DNA of 64,000 nucleotides from Frigoriglobus tundricola. GTDB taxonomy: Bacteria > Planctomycetota > Planctomycetia > Gemmatales > Gemmataceae. The stretch lies in NCBI RefSeq assembly GCF_013128195.2, contig NZ_CP053452.2, positions 2,108,001 through 2,172,000 of the forward strand, in the 5' to 3' direction. The translations under genes were made by a program, and so were the position numbers. Within the stretch, counting starts at the first letter, position 1. Every line of letters starts with the position of its first letter. The notes under the pieces were generated by a model. It had not been told where the DNA came from. It did not search any database and worked only from the letters and a program-made list of their open reading frames with translations. Of the stretch, positions 8,609 to 17,502 are shown one piece after another.

Positions 8609-8736
8609 TGGCACTGCGCGCAGTGCTGGTCAAAGGTGCCCTGCGGCCCGGTCGCAACCGGGGCGTTCTTCCCGCACCCGACCAGCCCCAAGAAACCGCC
8701 CACCAGTGCAACGACGAACACCCAGCGACGCGCCAT
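8386..8736 (-). CDS. Lipoprotein cytochrome c, small
   Basis: A 116-residue protein with a lipoprotein signal ending in GLVGC (Cys about 21), then a single heme site CAQCH near residue 39, and a distal Met ligand candidate in AKLMPAFGDKL. The end ELAEWLAAKK is the usual C-terminal helix of small class I cytochromes c. It should be anchored in a membrane facing the periplasm and carry electrons. The last 74 codons are exactly duplicated into the chimeric gene at 3504-3884. ATG 8736 is preceded by a GAAGGG box. Confidence 0.9.
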   Translation of the reverse strand: MARRWVFVVALVGGFLGLVGCGKNAPVATGPQGTFDQHCAQCHAQAGQPGGPGVGGSRGPNLAKIGAEPGHTAEYLAAYIRDPRSAKPGAKLMPAFGDKLSDAQIQELAEWLAAKK

Positions 8737-8801
8737 GACGACGGCCCTTCGGAACGGGGTCGGGATCGACGCTGCTAGTGTAAGGAAGAGCGGGAGATGT
8801 G

Positions 8802-9080
8802 TCAGAGGCGCTGGCGGGGGTAGTAGACGGCGGAGTAGATCAGGACGACTTGCGCGGCCTCGAACACTTCGTAAGTCGCAGTGAGAGGGTGGGCGATGAT
8901 GACCCGCTCGTTCCCCTCCCGCGATTCGCCTTGTTCGGCCGGGTTGTCACTGAGCGCGAGTTGGATCTCTTCCGCGCCGCGTATCAGTGCCGAACCATCG
9001 CGCCCGAGTTCGTAGGCGAGAAAAGTCGCGGTGCGAATATTGTTGGAGACCGACCGACGGGCGACCACGCGGTAATTCAT
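8802..9080 (-). CDS. RelE/ParE-like toxin of a toxin-antitoxin pair
   Basis: A 92-residue protein. The layout fits the RelE/ParE fold: an early helix with a long polar face, then a beta region with GESREGNERVIIAHPLTATY and YEVFEAAQVVLIYSAVYYP. Known members cleave mRNA at the ribosome or block gyrase. The start ATG at 9080 overlaps the stop of the upstream gene as ATGA, so translation is coupled, as in many type II pairs. A few in-frame codons upstream are disfavoured because they would lengthen this overlap. Catalytic residues could not be assigned with certainty. Confidence 0.7.
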   Translation of the reverse strand: MNYRVVARRSVSNNIRTATFLAYELGRDGSALIRGAEEIQLALSDNPAEQGESREGNERVIIAHPLTATYEVFEAAQVVLIYSAVYYPRQRL

Positions 9081-9346
9081 TGCCGGGCTTCCCACTGCCG
9101 CTTGATCTCATCAAGTCCGGCGAGCAACTCCTGCGTGCTGACACCGCCGTGTGCGAGCATCTCGGCCCGCGCCTCCGCGATCTCCTCCTTTGTCGCGGGC
9201 GGGAGGACGAAAGACATGATCCGGTCGTAAGCCGCGTTCGGAAGGAAGTGGCCAATGACGTTACCGTTCTCGTCGGCGATCTCAACCGCTTTCGTCGCGA
9301 CGCTCAGCTTGGCGAGCAATTCGGCGTCGGGCACGACCCTGCTCAT
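9077..9346 (-). CDS. Probable antitoxin partner
   Basis: An 89-residue acidic protein that opens with a small beta segment (KAVEIADENGNVIGHFLPN) and continues as long charged helices (PATKEEIAEARAEMLAHGG). This matches the small antitoxin-like proteins that precede RelE-type toxins in planctomycetes and cyanobacteria. It would bind and block the toxin and probably repress the shared promoter upstream of 9346. The ATGA overlap with the toxin gene supports the pairing. No ribbon-helix-helix or HTH motif could be named with certainty. Confidence 0.65.
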   Translation of the reverse strand: MSRVVPDAELLAKLSVATKAVEIADENGNVIGHFLPNAAYDRIMSFVLPPATKEEIAEARAEMLAHGGVSTQELLAGLDEIKRQWEARQ

Positions 9347-9402
9347 GGCGAGACTCCATGTGACTGTGTACAGAATACCACGACGCGGCTGGCGATGAAA
9401 CA

Positions 9403-10422
9403 TCACACCAGCGCACCCACCTCGCGCCAGCGGGCGCGGACCTGATCCGGCGTCGCGGTGCCGGTGACGCCGATCTGCTGAATGGTGATCGACGCCACGA
9501 GGTTCCCGAACGCCGCCGCCTGCTCGTGCGTGAGCCCACTCACCATCGCCGACGCGATCCCGGCCGAGCAACTGTCCCCCGCCCCGCAGATGTCGATGGG
9601 GCCGGATACGGGGTACGTCGGAACGCGAAGTAATTGTTCAGAACTTTGTCCGGGGAGCGCGAGACGAATACCTTCCTCACCTCGAGTGCAGAAGATTGCT
9701 TGGTACCGTCGAGCTGCAAGCGAGAGCCCGATGTCGAACGCGAACGGCTCGAAAGACGGGAACAGCTTCTCTGCTTCGGCGCGATTCGGCTTCACGCACA
9801 CGTTACGGAATAGCCCGATCTGCTCCCGGCTGTCGGCCAGTACAAACTTCGCGGGGTCGCCTGCGGCGAGCTTCGCGAGGTGGTCGCGTACTTTCGCCGT
9901 CACCACGCCGCAATCGACCTCGCTCACCTGGTCGAGAACGAGGAGCGCGTCCAACTGCGGCCACGCCTCATCGAGCAGTTCGATGATGTGGTCCTGAATG
10001 CCCGCCGGTGTCGGGGTGCGGTTCTTGATGTCGAGCCGGTTCAGTTCCTCTTGGCCCAGCATCGGCTTGGTGTAGGTCGGCGTTCGGCGGTCGGGTGCCA
10101 GGATGAGGCCACCTTGCTCGACTGCGGGCAACTGGCGAAGCGCCTGACGAAGCTCGTACCCCTCGCCGTCGTCGCCGATGCACGCGATGGGGTAGATGCG
10201 GCCCACGCCGAGGGCCGCAAGGTTGTTCATTACCGTGCCCGCCGCGCCCGGGTAGCTCCGCACCTGCACGACTTGGTAGGCGGTGAGGCCGGTTTCCACC
10301 GACGGCTCGTTCCGCGCCGGGTCGATGTCCAGGTAGCGGTCGAGGAACAGGTCCCCCAGCACCCCGACCGTGCGGTCGGGGATGGTGGCGAGGACGCGTT
10401 CGATCAGGTCGGTGGTGAGCAT
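9403..10422 (-). CDS. PfkB-family carbohydrate kinase, HldE/RfaE N-domain-like
   Basis: A 339-residue ribokinase-fold kinase. It begins VGVLGDLFLDRYLDI, has the substrate region PGAAGTVMNNLAALG and ends with the anion-hole and catalytic motif DICGAGDSCSAG (GAGD about residues 280-283, catalytic Asp 283). The first third resembles the kinase half of HldE, which phosphorylates D-glycero-beta-D-manno-heptose 7-phosphate, but the true sugar is unknown. ATG 10422 gives the normal family start. A start at 10479 would overlap the stop of the upstream gene as TAATG and add 19 residues, so translational coupling is possible. Confidence 0.85.
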   Translation of the reverse strand: MLTTDLIERVLATIPDRTVGVLGDLFLDRYLDIDPARNEPSVETGLTAYQVVQVRSYPGAAGTVMNNLAALGVGRIYPIACIGDDGEGYELRQALRQLPAVEQGGLILAPDRRTPTYTKPMLGQEELNRLDIKNRTPTPAGIQDHIIELLDEAWPQLDALLVLDQVSEVDCGVVTAKVRDHLAKLAAGDPAKFVLADSREQIGLFRNVCVKPNRAEAEKLFPSFEPFAFDIGLSLAARRYQAIFCTRGEEGIRLALPGQSSEQLLRVPTYPVSGPIDICGAGDSCSAGIASAMVSGLTHEQAAAFGNLVASITIQQIGVTGTATPDQVRARWREVGALV

Positions 10423-10478
10423 GAGAGGTTCGCCCAAGGGCAGCGTCGCGCTCGACTTCGCGCGCCGAGCCGTACCCA

Positions 10479-11738
10479 TTAATACTGGATTCGCAGGCCG
10501 AAGGTCATGCCCTGGACGACCAGTTCCTCGGCCCGCCACGCAAAGGCCGGACGGGGCAGATCGCTCGGCGTCGGGTTGGCCACGAAGCGGACGTTGCTGT
10601 CGTTGACGACCGGGTCAATCGCCTTCCCGGGCCGCATCACGCTGCTCAGGTAGAGGAACGAGTAGCCGAACGACACCTGGACCCACGGGTTGAAATTGTA
10701 GGTCAGCCTGATGCCCAGGTCTTGCATGTAGGCAAACTTGTCTCGGGTAAACGTCCCGGCGTTGAGCCCCCGGACGTACAGCCCGCCCGGTTGGACGTCG
10801 GCCACGCCGGCCGCGACGACGGTGTTGGACCCGACCAGTTCGGCGCGCTGGGCCACGCCGCCCAGCCCCGACTTCGTGGTGAACTCGAACCCCAGGCCCC
10901 GTTCGGTCCCCCCGATGCGGCTGGCGAAGCCGACCTGCCCGCCGTAGAACGTGTTGCGCGTGCGGATCGCGTCACGCACGTCGAGCGAATTCCCGTTCGG
11001 GAAGTACGACGGGGAATCGATCGCCAACCGTTCGTTCAAGTCGATGTAGCGGAACCCGAGGATCAGGTCGGTCGAGTCGGACAAGAACGCGTACCACGCC
11101 CGCCGCACGTTGGCCTCGGCCCCCCACAACTGGCTCTGGGCCGCGGCGGCCACGCCGCCGGAGTACTGACCCGGGAACGACACGAGGAGCGAAGTGGGCG
11201 CCGTTGCCCCGGCCGCGGTGTACCCGCGGGCGATTGCGAACGGGGTGCCGTCGTTGAAAACCGCAGCGCTCTGGGTCTGCCGCTCCAGGACGAACCCGCC
11301 GACGTCCACGCCGAACTTGTCCCAGTTCGCACCGACGCTGGCCCGGACGCCGCTGAACGCCCCGAAGTTGATGTGGTTGTTGTTATCGGGGAAAATGGTC
11401 GTGACGCCGCTGAGCGTCGAGTTGTTCACCTGCGCCGATGGAACCGACTGGATGAGCGGAACGGTGCGCATCGGGGTGTACCACATGAGCAAATAGTCGC
11501 CCGTCGCCCATAAGCGCGGCCCGGACATATCGAACGGTCGCGTATCGGATCCGGCGGGTCCGACGGCCGTTTCACCAAGTGTGGGAACCTGGTCCAGGGG
11601 CGTAACAAGGGAAACGGGGGGCGTGGTCGCGGGAGGCGTGACCGCGGGGGGCGTGGTCGCGGGAGGTTGCGGGGGTTGGGCGAGGGCGCCCCCCGCGGTT
11701 ATTAGAAGTAGATTTGCCGTCAGGAATACGATGCGCAT
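10479..11738 (-). CDS. BBP7-type outer-membrane beta-barrel protein
   Basis: About 419 residues from ATG 11738, which begins a clear signal peptide (MRIVFLTANLLLITAGGALA) with a GGAAG box upstream. A Pro/Thr linker follows, then WATGDYLLMWYTPMRTVPLI, the hallmark opening of the planctomycete BBP7 family, and alternating beta strands ending in an aromatic strand (FAWRAEELVVQGMTFGLRIQ). The product should be an outer-membrane barrel; whether it is a pore, adhesin or structural protein is unknown. The following sugar-kinase gene starts at its stop codon, so the two may be co-translated. Confidence 0.85.
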   Translation of the reverse strand: MRIVFLTANLLLITAGGALAQPPQPPATTPPAVTPPATTPPVSLVTPLDQVPTLGETAVGPAGSDTRPFDMSGPRLWATGDYLLMWYTPMRTVPLIQSVPSAQVNNSTLSGVTTIFPDNNNHINFGAFSGVRASVGANWDKFGVDVGGFVLERQTQSAAVFNDGTPFAIARGYTAAGATAPTSLLVSFPGQYSGGVAAAAQSQLWGAEANVRRAWYAFLSDSTDLILGFRYIDLNERLAIDSPSYFPNGNSLDVRDAIRTRNTFYGGQVGFASRIGGTERGLGFEFTTKSGLGGVAQRAELVGSNTVVAAGVADVQPGGLYVRGLNAGTFTRDKFAYMQDLGIRLTYNFNPWVQVSFGYSFLYLSSVMRPGKAIDPVVNDSNVRFVANPTPSDLPRPAFAWRAEELVVQGMTFGLRIQY

Positions 11739-12093
11739 GGCGAAATCTTCCTGCGAAAAGGCCCGTACCCGACGGGCCGTCAACGATTCGGGGAAGATAT
11801 CGAATTAGAGGAGAAGGGCAGTTTAGCGCGAATTGCCAATTTGCGTGATTATGAGGGTTTAGCGAATTTGAGTCGCGGCTCCGGTCACCCCCGGGCCGCC
11901 GTCCATGAAGCCGGAACCGAGTCCCTGTCGTCGCCCTGAACGTGATTAAACTCGCCGCCGGAAAGAAGACGGAACGACCTCACACAACGCCGCAAAGACG
12001 CATAGTAGACCAAGAAGAGTGTGGCACTGCCTTCCTCTTCTCTTTCCTGGTCTTCTTTGCGCCTTTTCGGCGTTGCGTGAGGTTCGTTCTCTT
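11739..12093. other. 355-base intergenic region containing an inverted repeat
   Basis: No gene is visible. The AT-rich part near 11805-11865 probably carries the promoter of the barrel gene on the minus strand. The other half is filled by the inverted repeat at 11972-12089, which abuts the end of the patatin gene. Confidence 0.5.
11972..12089. repeat. Imperfect inverted repeat, hairpin-forming, of the CGCAAAGACGC type
   Basis: The left arm starts GAACGACCTCACACAACGCC and the right arm ends with the matching GGCGTTGCGTGAGGTTCGTTC; the inner parts also pair (CGCAAAGACGC with GCGCCTTTTCGGCG, and ACCAAGAAGAG with CTTTCCTGGT). Arms are about 50 bases. Similar repeats are scattered through intergenic DNA of many environmental bacteria. 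Its place five bases after the patatin stop suggests it also ends transcription. Confidence 0.65.
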
Positions 12094-13332
12094 CTATTCC
12101 GGCGTGACGAAGTCGAAACCGGCACGCGGCGGCGGCGCTTCACCCGGTCCGGTTTCCGGCGGCCGGGTCTGCCACGCCCCGGCGACGGCCAACTGGTACC
12201 CGACCATGTACATCCGCTGCGACTCGGACGGGTCGAACACGATGCTGCTGGCCTTGCCTTTGAAGTTTTCCGGCAGCGCGAGCAGGTGGAACTGCGATTT
12301 GGTAGCGGTACAGAACGTGAACAGTTTGACCGTATCGGCCCGGAACAGCGAGTACAGGGCCGACGACACCGCGTGGAACATGGCGCTCCAGATCCGCGGG
12401 CGGGTGGTGCCCCCGTCCGGGTACGACTTGCCCGACGACAGGAGCCACACGGACGAACCGGGCGGCACCGGACCGGCGGTGCGCACGAACGTCTGGGCGG
12501 TGCCGCCCGCGTCGGCGTGGAGTTCGGTGTAGCGCACCCCGTTCACCGTCACGTCGAACTGGACGGGCGGGACGAGCGCGGGGATGGAACAGGACGCGAG
12601 GAGCACCTTGCGCACCAGCACCGCCGCATCGGGGCGCCCGGAACTGGCGATCGCGCCCAGGTCCCAGATCACCAGCCGGCGCGTCAGGACGTTGGACGTG
12701 GCAATGAACAGGCGGCGGCCGTCGGCGTGCGCGGCGCGGAGGTCGGCGAGCAGGTCGTCGGTCAGTTGCTTCTCGAATATGTCTTCCAGCGGCCGCGCGG
12801 TCATGAGCCCGGACCCGGTGACCAGCCCGCGCACCGGGCGCCAGTGGAACACGTCCGAGCGCCGCAGGTTGACGAACGTCTCGCTGAGCAGGCGGTCGTA
12901 CTTCGAGCCGAGGAACCCGAGGACGGCCGTCGGCGCGCCGCTGCTGACGCCGGTCGCGATGTCGAACGTGGGGCGCGTGCCCGCGGCCGTCCACCCGGAG
13001 AGCGCGCCGGCGGTAAACGCCGCGTACTTCCCGCCACCGGACACGCACAGGATGTTCAGCGGCTTGTCCGCCGGGCGGCCCGGGTCGGTGCCCTGGAGGG
13101 CCGCGGACAGCCCGGACACGGTGATCGTGTCCGCGTCCTGGTAGGTGTCGGACGAATCGCGGTTCGCCCACGGCTTCGTGGCGATTGCGGCGGGGGGCGC
13201 GTTCCGCACCTTGGGTCCGGAACACCCGACCGCGATAGCCAGCACCAGCGGCACCGTGAGTGCGATTACCGGCACCCGACGGGTTGCGCCCCTTGGCTGG
13301 ATCGAGCCGCTTGCCATGCCACCCCCAAACAC
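12094..13332 (-). CDS. Patatin-like phospholipase lipoprotein
   Basis: A 412-residue protein (a second ATG at 13317 would shorten it by five). A hydrophobic signal ends in IAVGC (Cys37), a lipobox. The patatin core follows: oxyanion glycines VSGGGKYAAF (about 98-107), nucleophile motif GVSSG (128-132, Ser130), and a late Asp in HADAGG that can serve as the dyad partner. Patatins hydrolyse acyl esters of lipids. The protein is probably attached to a membrane facing the periplasm. It stands alone with an inverted repeat just downstream and about 150 bases of unremarkable DNA upstream. Confidence 0.85.
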   Translation of the reverse strand: MFGGGMASGSIQPRGATRRVPVIALTVPLVLAIAVGCSGPKVRNAPPAAIATKPWANRDSSDTYQDADTITVSGLSAALQGTDPGRPADKPLNILCVSGGGKYAAFTAGALSGWTAAGTRPTFDIATGVSSGAPTAVLGFLGSKYDRLLSETFVNLRRSDVFHWRPVRGLVTGSGLMTARPLEDIFEKQLTDDLLADLRAAHADGRRLFIATSNVLTRRLVIWDLGAIASSGRPDAAVLVRKVLLASCSIPALVPPVQFDVTVNGVRYTELHADAGGTAQTFVRTAGPVPPGSSVWLLSSGKSYPDGGTTRPRIWSAMFHAVSSALYSLFRADTVKLFTFCTATKSQFHLLALPENFKGKASSIVFDPSESQRMYMVGYQLAVAGAWQTRPPETGPGEAPPPRAGFDFVTPE

Positions 13333-13484
13333 TCTCGGTGTGAGCTTAGGGGGAATATCGACGGCGCAACGGGGGGAAGATCAACAAGTTTCGGGCGACT
13401 GGGTCGAATATCGAAAGTTTCCAGGCGGAAACCGGTCAAGTCGCGAGCCGCACCGACCGATACCCGCCCTTCGGCCCGTACCGG

Positions 13485-15152
13485 TTATGGCAGATCGACT
13501 TGCACCGCGTGCAGGATCTCCTTGGTCGCGTCGTTTTGCACCAGCGCGACGAGCTTCAGGTTGCGGAGCGCCAGCGGCCGGTCCGCACGCGGGAACGGGC
13601 CGGACTCTTTCGCAAAGTCGTCGAGCGACTTCGCCAGTGCCGCCCGCACCGCCTCCGGATCGACCGTGACGGTCTGTTCGTGTGCCTTTTTGGTGAGTGC
13701 GACGCCCTTCGCCCCGCCGGGCATGGCCCGCACCACGTGGTGGTGGTAGCGGATGCCGTTGCCGCCCGCGTACCGGACCCGCTCTTCGGTCAGGACGAAC
13801 CGGAGCATCACCTTCTCGCCCGGCGTTTCCAGGTCCGACACGGCCGCCTTCGCGCTGACCGTGCCCTTTTCCCCCTTCGCCACCGCGAGGGCGAGCTTCA
13901 CGCCCGCCGGTTTTTCCAGGAGTTCGTCAATGGCGCCGCGGAACTGCTTGTAGAACTTTTCCGAAGCGGCCGCCGGCCCGCCGGAATCGGACCCGACCTT
14001 GCCGCTGATGAACAGCGTCGGGGCGCCTTCGATCTTGTCGTCGTAGTACTTCACGCGCTCCACGCCGTCCGGGCTGGTGAGCGGGTCCGGGCGCGGAACG
14101 TGGAAGTGGTACTGGAGCAGGATCACGTCCACCGGCTTGTACGCCTTGAGCAGCCCGTCGAACGCGAGGTCCACGCCGACGCACGGCGGGCACTCGGCCC
14201 CGGTGAACACCTCGACGACCGCCGCCCGCTCGCTCTTGCCCTTGCGGCCGGCGAACGGCTCCGGTTTGAACGGCGGGTGCGTCTTCGTGTACTCGGTGAA
14301 GTCGCGAAGTTCCAGTTTGGCGAGTTGGGCCTGATAGGGCTTGGCCTCATCGGGCTTGCCGGCCTTGGTGAGCGCCGCGACGATCGTCTCCGTCACTTTC
14401 AAGCGCGTCGCGGCGGTGTCGTCGTCGGTGAGCAGGCGCTCGGCCCGCTTCGCCTGCGCGACGGCCAGTTCGGTCAGCCCCTCTTGTGCGGCGAGGATCT
14501 CCACCAGCCGCAGGGTGGTTTCGCGCTCCCACCGCGGGCCGAACGTGCCGGCGGTTTTGGTTACGCGTTCCACGACCCCGCGGGCCTCGTCGGCCGGGAG
14601 CTTCTTCGCCCCCGCCCGCGAGAGGACCGTGAAGGCCGCGTCAAACAGCTCGGGGCCGTCGTCGGTTTGCGTGAGCGCCTCTTTAGCGACGGCGAACTCG
14701 TCGTCTAGTTTCGCGAGCCTGCTGGGGTAGAGGGTGGTGATTTGCAACCGATCGCCGGCGGCCGAAAGCGACCCGTTGAGCTTCTTCTTGTCCTTGCTCA
14801 GAGCGCCGTCGAATGAGAACAGTTCGCGGCCCCCGAAGCCGAGCGCGAACTGCACCACGTCGCCGTCCACCTTGACCGCGGTGACGGCCGGCTTGATCTT
14901 CAGTTCGACGGAGCTGCCGAGGTACTCGCCGGTCCACTTCCCGTCCTTTTCGGCGAACGAGACGAGCATGAGGATCTCTTCGCCACGGTCCACAGGCAAC
15001 CGGAGCTTCCAGTTACCGGCAACGCCCGCCGGCGCCGGATCGGCCGCCGCGGCGACGGGTTTTGCGCGGACCGGCGCGGCCGGGGGCTCGGCGGAAACGG
15101 CCAGCGCCACGGCCGCGAGCAGCACGACGAGGGCACAAACGGAACGTGGCAT
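13485..15152 (-). CDS. Secreted thioredoxin-like protein
   Basis: About 555 residues from ATG 15152, which starts a signal peptide (MPRSVCALVVLLAAVALAVS). The N-terminal 130 residues look like a beta domain, the middle (about 170-290) is helical and repeat-like, and about residue 330 begins a thioredoxin-fold region with EVFTGAECPPCVGVD, a CPPC redox pair as in thioredoxin-like and DUF1223-like proteins. After it, PTLFISGKVG matches the cis-Pro strand region. It probably acts in the periplasm on thiols. A longer start upstream (15194) is less likely because it precedes the signal peptide. Confidence 0.75.
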   Translation of the reverse strand: MPRSVCALVVLLAAVALAVSAEPPAAPVRAKPVAAAADPAPAGVAGNWKLRLPVDRGEEILMLVSFAEKDGKWTGEYLGSSVELKIKPAVTAVKVDGDVVQFALGFGGRELFSFDGALSKDKKKLNGSLSAAGDRLQITTLYPSRLAKLDDEFAVAKEALTQTDDGPELFDAAFTVLSRAGAKKLPADEARGVVERVTKTAGTFGPRWERETTLRLVEILAAQEGLTELAVAQAKRAERLLTDDDTAATRLKVTETIVAALTKAGKPDEAKPYQAQLAKLELRDFTEYTKTHPPFKPEPFAGRKGKSERAAVVEVFTGAECPPCVGVDLAFDGLLKAYKPVDVILLQYHFHVPRPDPLTSPDGVERVKYYDDKIEGAPTLFISGKVGSDSGGPAAASEKFYKQFRGAIDELLEKPAGVKLALAVAKGEKGTVSAKAAVSDLETPGEKVMLRFVLTEERVRYAGGNGIRYHHHVVRAMPGGAKGVALTKKAHEQTVTVDPEAVRAALAKSLDDFAKESGPFPRADRPLALRNLKLVALVQNDATKEILHAVQVDLP

Positions 15153-15240
15153 GTCAAGTTCCACGGTGGGAGGTTTAGTCGCGCCGGGCGGCACTGCGAC
15201 TCAGTTGTAGCTCGCGACCTGTCGCCCGCAAAGCCGGGCT

Positions 15241-16584
15241 TCACGGCCGCTCCAGGTCGCCCCGATAACGATACACCTTTGCCACGGCCTCCGCCACCCG
15301 CCGCACGTCGCCCGTTGCGCCGGAGAGAACCGGGTGGTGCAGGATCACGCAGCCCGCGTGCGCCGCGGCGGCATGGGCCAGATCACCCGCGGCGCGAAAT
15401 CGGGACGGCGATCGGCCGATGTGGAGCGCCTTGAAGCCCGCGTCGAACGCGACGCCCTCGGCGCGGAGCGCTTTCACGAAGAGTTCGCGCGACAGGCCGA
15501 ACGTGACAGGATCGTACCGAAAGCCGAGTTTGTAGTACGCGGCGAAGGAATCGAGAGTAGCGTTGGTGAACGGGGATAGACCCACCCCCCCAGCTCCCCT
15601 CCCTTCAGGGAGGGGGGTGACGGCGCGTGATGCCTCCCGGGGCTCTCCAAACGCACCTCCAATCCGATGGTCATTCTCCCCTCCCCGAAGGGAGGGGCCA
15701 GGGAAGGGGTCTTCCTCTTTCTCCCCCCTCCCTTCAGGGAGGGGGGCTGGGGGGGTGGGTTCTTCAGCCGGGGGGGGAGGTCCGCCGAGCGCCTCCACCA
15801 ACTCCCTCACCCGCCCTCCCCTGTGCCGCGTGGCGTCCTTCAGTTTCCGCAACTGCGGCCGGAGCGCGGCGGCTTGCAGTTCACTCAACGGCGCCCAGTG
15901 CTGAATCCCGCGGTGCAGCCACGTCTTCGCACGCTGGTGAAGCTGTGCGTCAGCGAACAGCAGCGCACCGCCGCGGCCGGCGGTGAGCAACTTCGACCCG
16001 CCGAAGCTCAGCGTGCCGACGTCCCCCCACGTGCCGGCCGGTCGCCCCTCTACTATCGCTCCGGGCGCCTGCGCGGCGTCTTCGACGACGCCCACGCCCC
16101 GCGCCCGCGCGATGTCCATGACCGCCCGCATGGGGACGAGTCCACCGTGCAGGTGCGAGCAGACGACGGCTTTCGTCTGCGGGGTGAGCGCGGCTTCCAG
16201 ATTGGCCGGGTCGAGGTTCCAGTTCGCGGGGTGAACGTCGATCAGCACCGGTTTCGCGCCGAGCGCGTGCAGCGTGAGGAAGTTCGATTCGTAGTCGTAA
16301 GCGGCCATCACCACTTCGTCGCCCGGCCCGACGCGGAGCGCCCGCAGCGCGGCCTCGACCCCGAGCGTGCCGCTGGCGCAGGTCAGCGCGTGCGGCACGC
16401 CGTGGAACGCGGCCAACTCGGCTTCGAGCGCGCCGACGTGCTCGCCGTGGTACTGCCCCCACGCACCGGACGCCGTCGCGGCCCCGAGCGCGGCGAGCAC
16501 GTCGGCGTCCGGGAGCGGCCACGCGGGCGGGCCGCCGGGAAACAGCGGCGGGCCGCCGAGCAGCGCGGGGAGGTCTACTTGCAT
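15241..16584 (-). CDS. DegT/DnrJ/EryC1-type aminotransferase with an in-frame repeat insertion
   Basis: A 447-residue PLP enzyme of the sugar aminotransferase family, which transfers an amino group to a keto sugar. Visible: CASGTLGVEAALRAL (cofactor phosphate loop), EDAAQAPGA (the Asp that binds the pyridine N), and SFGGSKLLTAGRGG with the cofactor lysine. Between about residues 275 and 345 there is a low-complexity insert with PLPEGRG and GGVG, encoded by the hairpin repeat at 15580-15760. After it the protein resumes with NATLDSFAAYYKLGFRYDPV. The insert falls before the C-terminal small domain; whether the enzyme still works is unknown. Confidence 0.8.
   Translation of the reverse strand: MQVDLPALLGGPPLFPGGPPAWPLPDADVLAALGAATASGAWGQYHGEHVGALEAELAAFHGVPHALTCASGTLGVEAALRALRVGPGDEVVMAAYDYESNFLTLHALGAKPVLIDVHPANWNLDPANLEAALTPQTKAVVCSHLHGGLVPMRAVMDIARARGVGVVEDAAQAPGAIVEGRPAGTWGDVGTLSFGGSKLLTAGRGGALLFADAQLHQRAKTWLHRGIQHWAPLSELQAAALRPQLRKLKDATRHRGGRVRELVEALGGPPPPAEEPTPPAPLPEGRGEKEEDPFPGPSLRGGENDHRIGGAFGEPREASRAVTPLPEGRGAGGVGLSPFTNATLDSFAAYYKLGFRYDPVTFGLSRELFVKALRAEGVAFDAGFKALHIGRSPSRFRAAGDLAHAAAAHAGCVILHHPVLSGATGDVRRVAEAVAKVYRYRGDLERP
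15580..15760. mobile_element. MITE-like inverted-repeat element inside the aminotransferase gene
   Basis: The element is bounded by a perfect 15-base terminal inverted repeat: ACCCACCCCCCCAGC at 15580-15594 and its complement at 15746-15760. Next to each end lies a palindrome CCCTCCCTTCAGGGAGGG, and a third similar palindrome (CCCTCCCCGAAGGGAGGG) lies near 15678-15696. It has no room for a transposase. It keeps the host frame open on the minus strand and adds a PLPEGRG-type peptide. Confidence 0.65.
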
Positions 16585-16713
16585 GCGGCGATTGGGAGGT
16601 GTCCCCCCGGTTAAATGTCCCTGCGTGTTGCGTCGATAAGAACGGGGGGACTTCCACCCGTCGCTCGCCGGGAAGTATACTGGAATATCGCACTGCGATC
16701 GGAAGGCAGCACC

Positions 16714-17502
16714 GTGGCCCTACTGCGGCAACCCGTGTTCGACTGGCGCTCCGTCGCCAACCCGGACGTCCTTCTCAACGCCGTCTGGCCCCGCCCGTTG
16801 GCGTACCACGCGACCACCGCGACCCGCGACCTGTCGCCCGACCTCGTTCGCCGGCTCCGGCTCTACGGCGTCGCCTGCGCGCGAATGGTATGGGACGTGC
16901 TGTCTACCGATGCGCGAAACGCCGTCCTGCTTTCCGAGCGGCACGCCGACGGCCACGCCACCGCAGCCGACCTCCGGGCCGCAGCGGTGCGGATGCGGTA
17001 CGGGCCGGTGACGCACCAGCAGCAAGCGGCAAACGCAGCGGGTTGGGCGTCGGCCGGGTTCTGGAGAGAGGGGGGGGAGCCGGCGGTCGCGGCCGAGCCG
17101 AGTTGGAACCCAGCGGAAGCCGCACGCGAGGCGGCGAAAGCCCTCGCGACCCGTGCCGCGGGTCCGGTTCCGACCGGCGGCAATCCGGTCGCAACCGGGT
17201 GGCAGGACGCGTGGAACGGCACGTTCGCCGAGGCCCGCGCGCACCAAGCGGAATTGGTGCGTGACATCTTCCCACCGCCCGGCCACGCTCCGGTGCTTTG
17301 GGGCGATTGGCTGACTTCGGCAGTGACCGCCCTCGCCCGGCAGATGGACGAGACCGGCGATTTTTCCGCGGTGCCCATCCTTGCGGACGCCCTCCAGGAC
17401 GCCGGGTGCGACGACGACGCAATGCTCGACCGGTGCCGGGCGGATGCCGGCGTGCATTGTCGCGGGAATTGGGTGGTGGATTTGGTGCTCGGTCGCGAAT
17501 AG
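16714..17502 (+). CDS. Uncharacterised protein with Gemmata-type C-terminal signature
   Basis: A 262-residue soluble protein. GTG 16714 is chosen because a GGAAGG box lies about eight bases before it; an in-frame ATG at 16615 would add residues with no family look. The last 45 residues (VPILADALQDAGCDDDAMLD then HCRGNWVVDLVLGRE) repeat the pattern at the end of the next gene. I recall this signature as frequent at the C-termini of proteins in Gemmata genomes; its function is unknown to me. It diverges from the aminotransferase gene. Confidence 0.7.
   Translation: MALLRQPVFDWRSVANPDVLLNAVWPRPLAYHATTATRDLSPDLVRRLRLYGVACARMVWDVLSTDARNAVLLSERHADGHATAADLRAAAVRMRYGPVTHQQQAANAAGWASAGFWREGGEPAVAAEPSWNPAEAAREAAKALATRAAGPVPTGGNPVATGWQDAWNGTFAEARAHQAELVRDIFPPPGHAPVLWGDWLTSAVTALARQMDETGDFSAVPILADALQDAGCDDDAMLDRCRADAGVHCRGNWVVDLVLGRE

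Noticed and set aside
12019..13749. A 576-codon plus-strand frame
   Set aside because: It lies opposite the patatin gene and has typical high-GC shadow composition.
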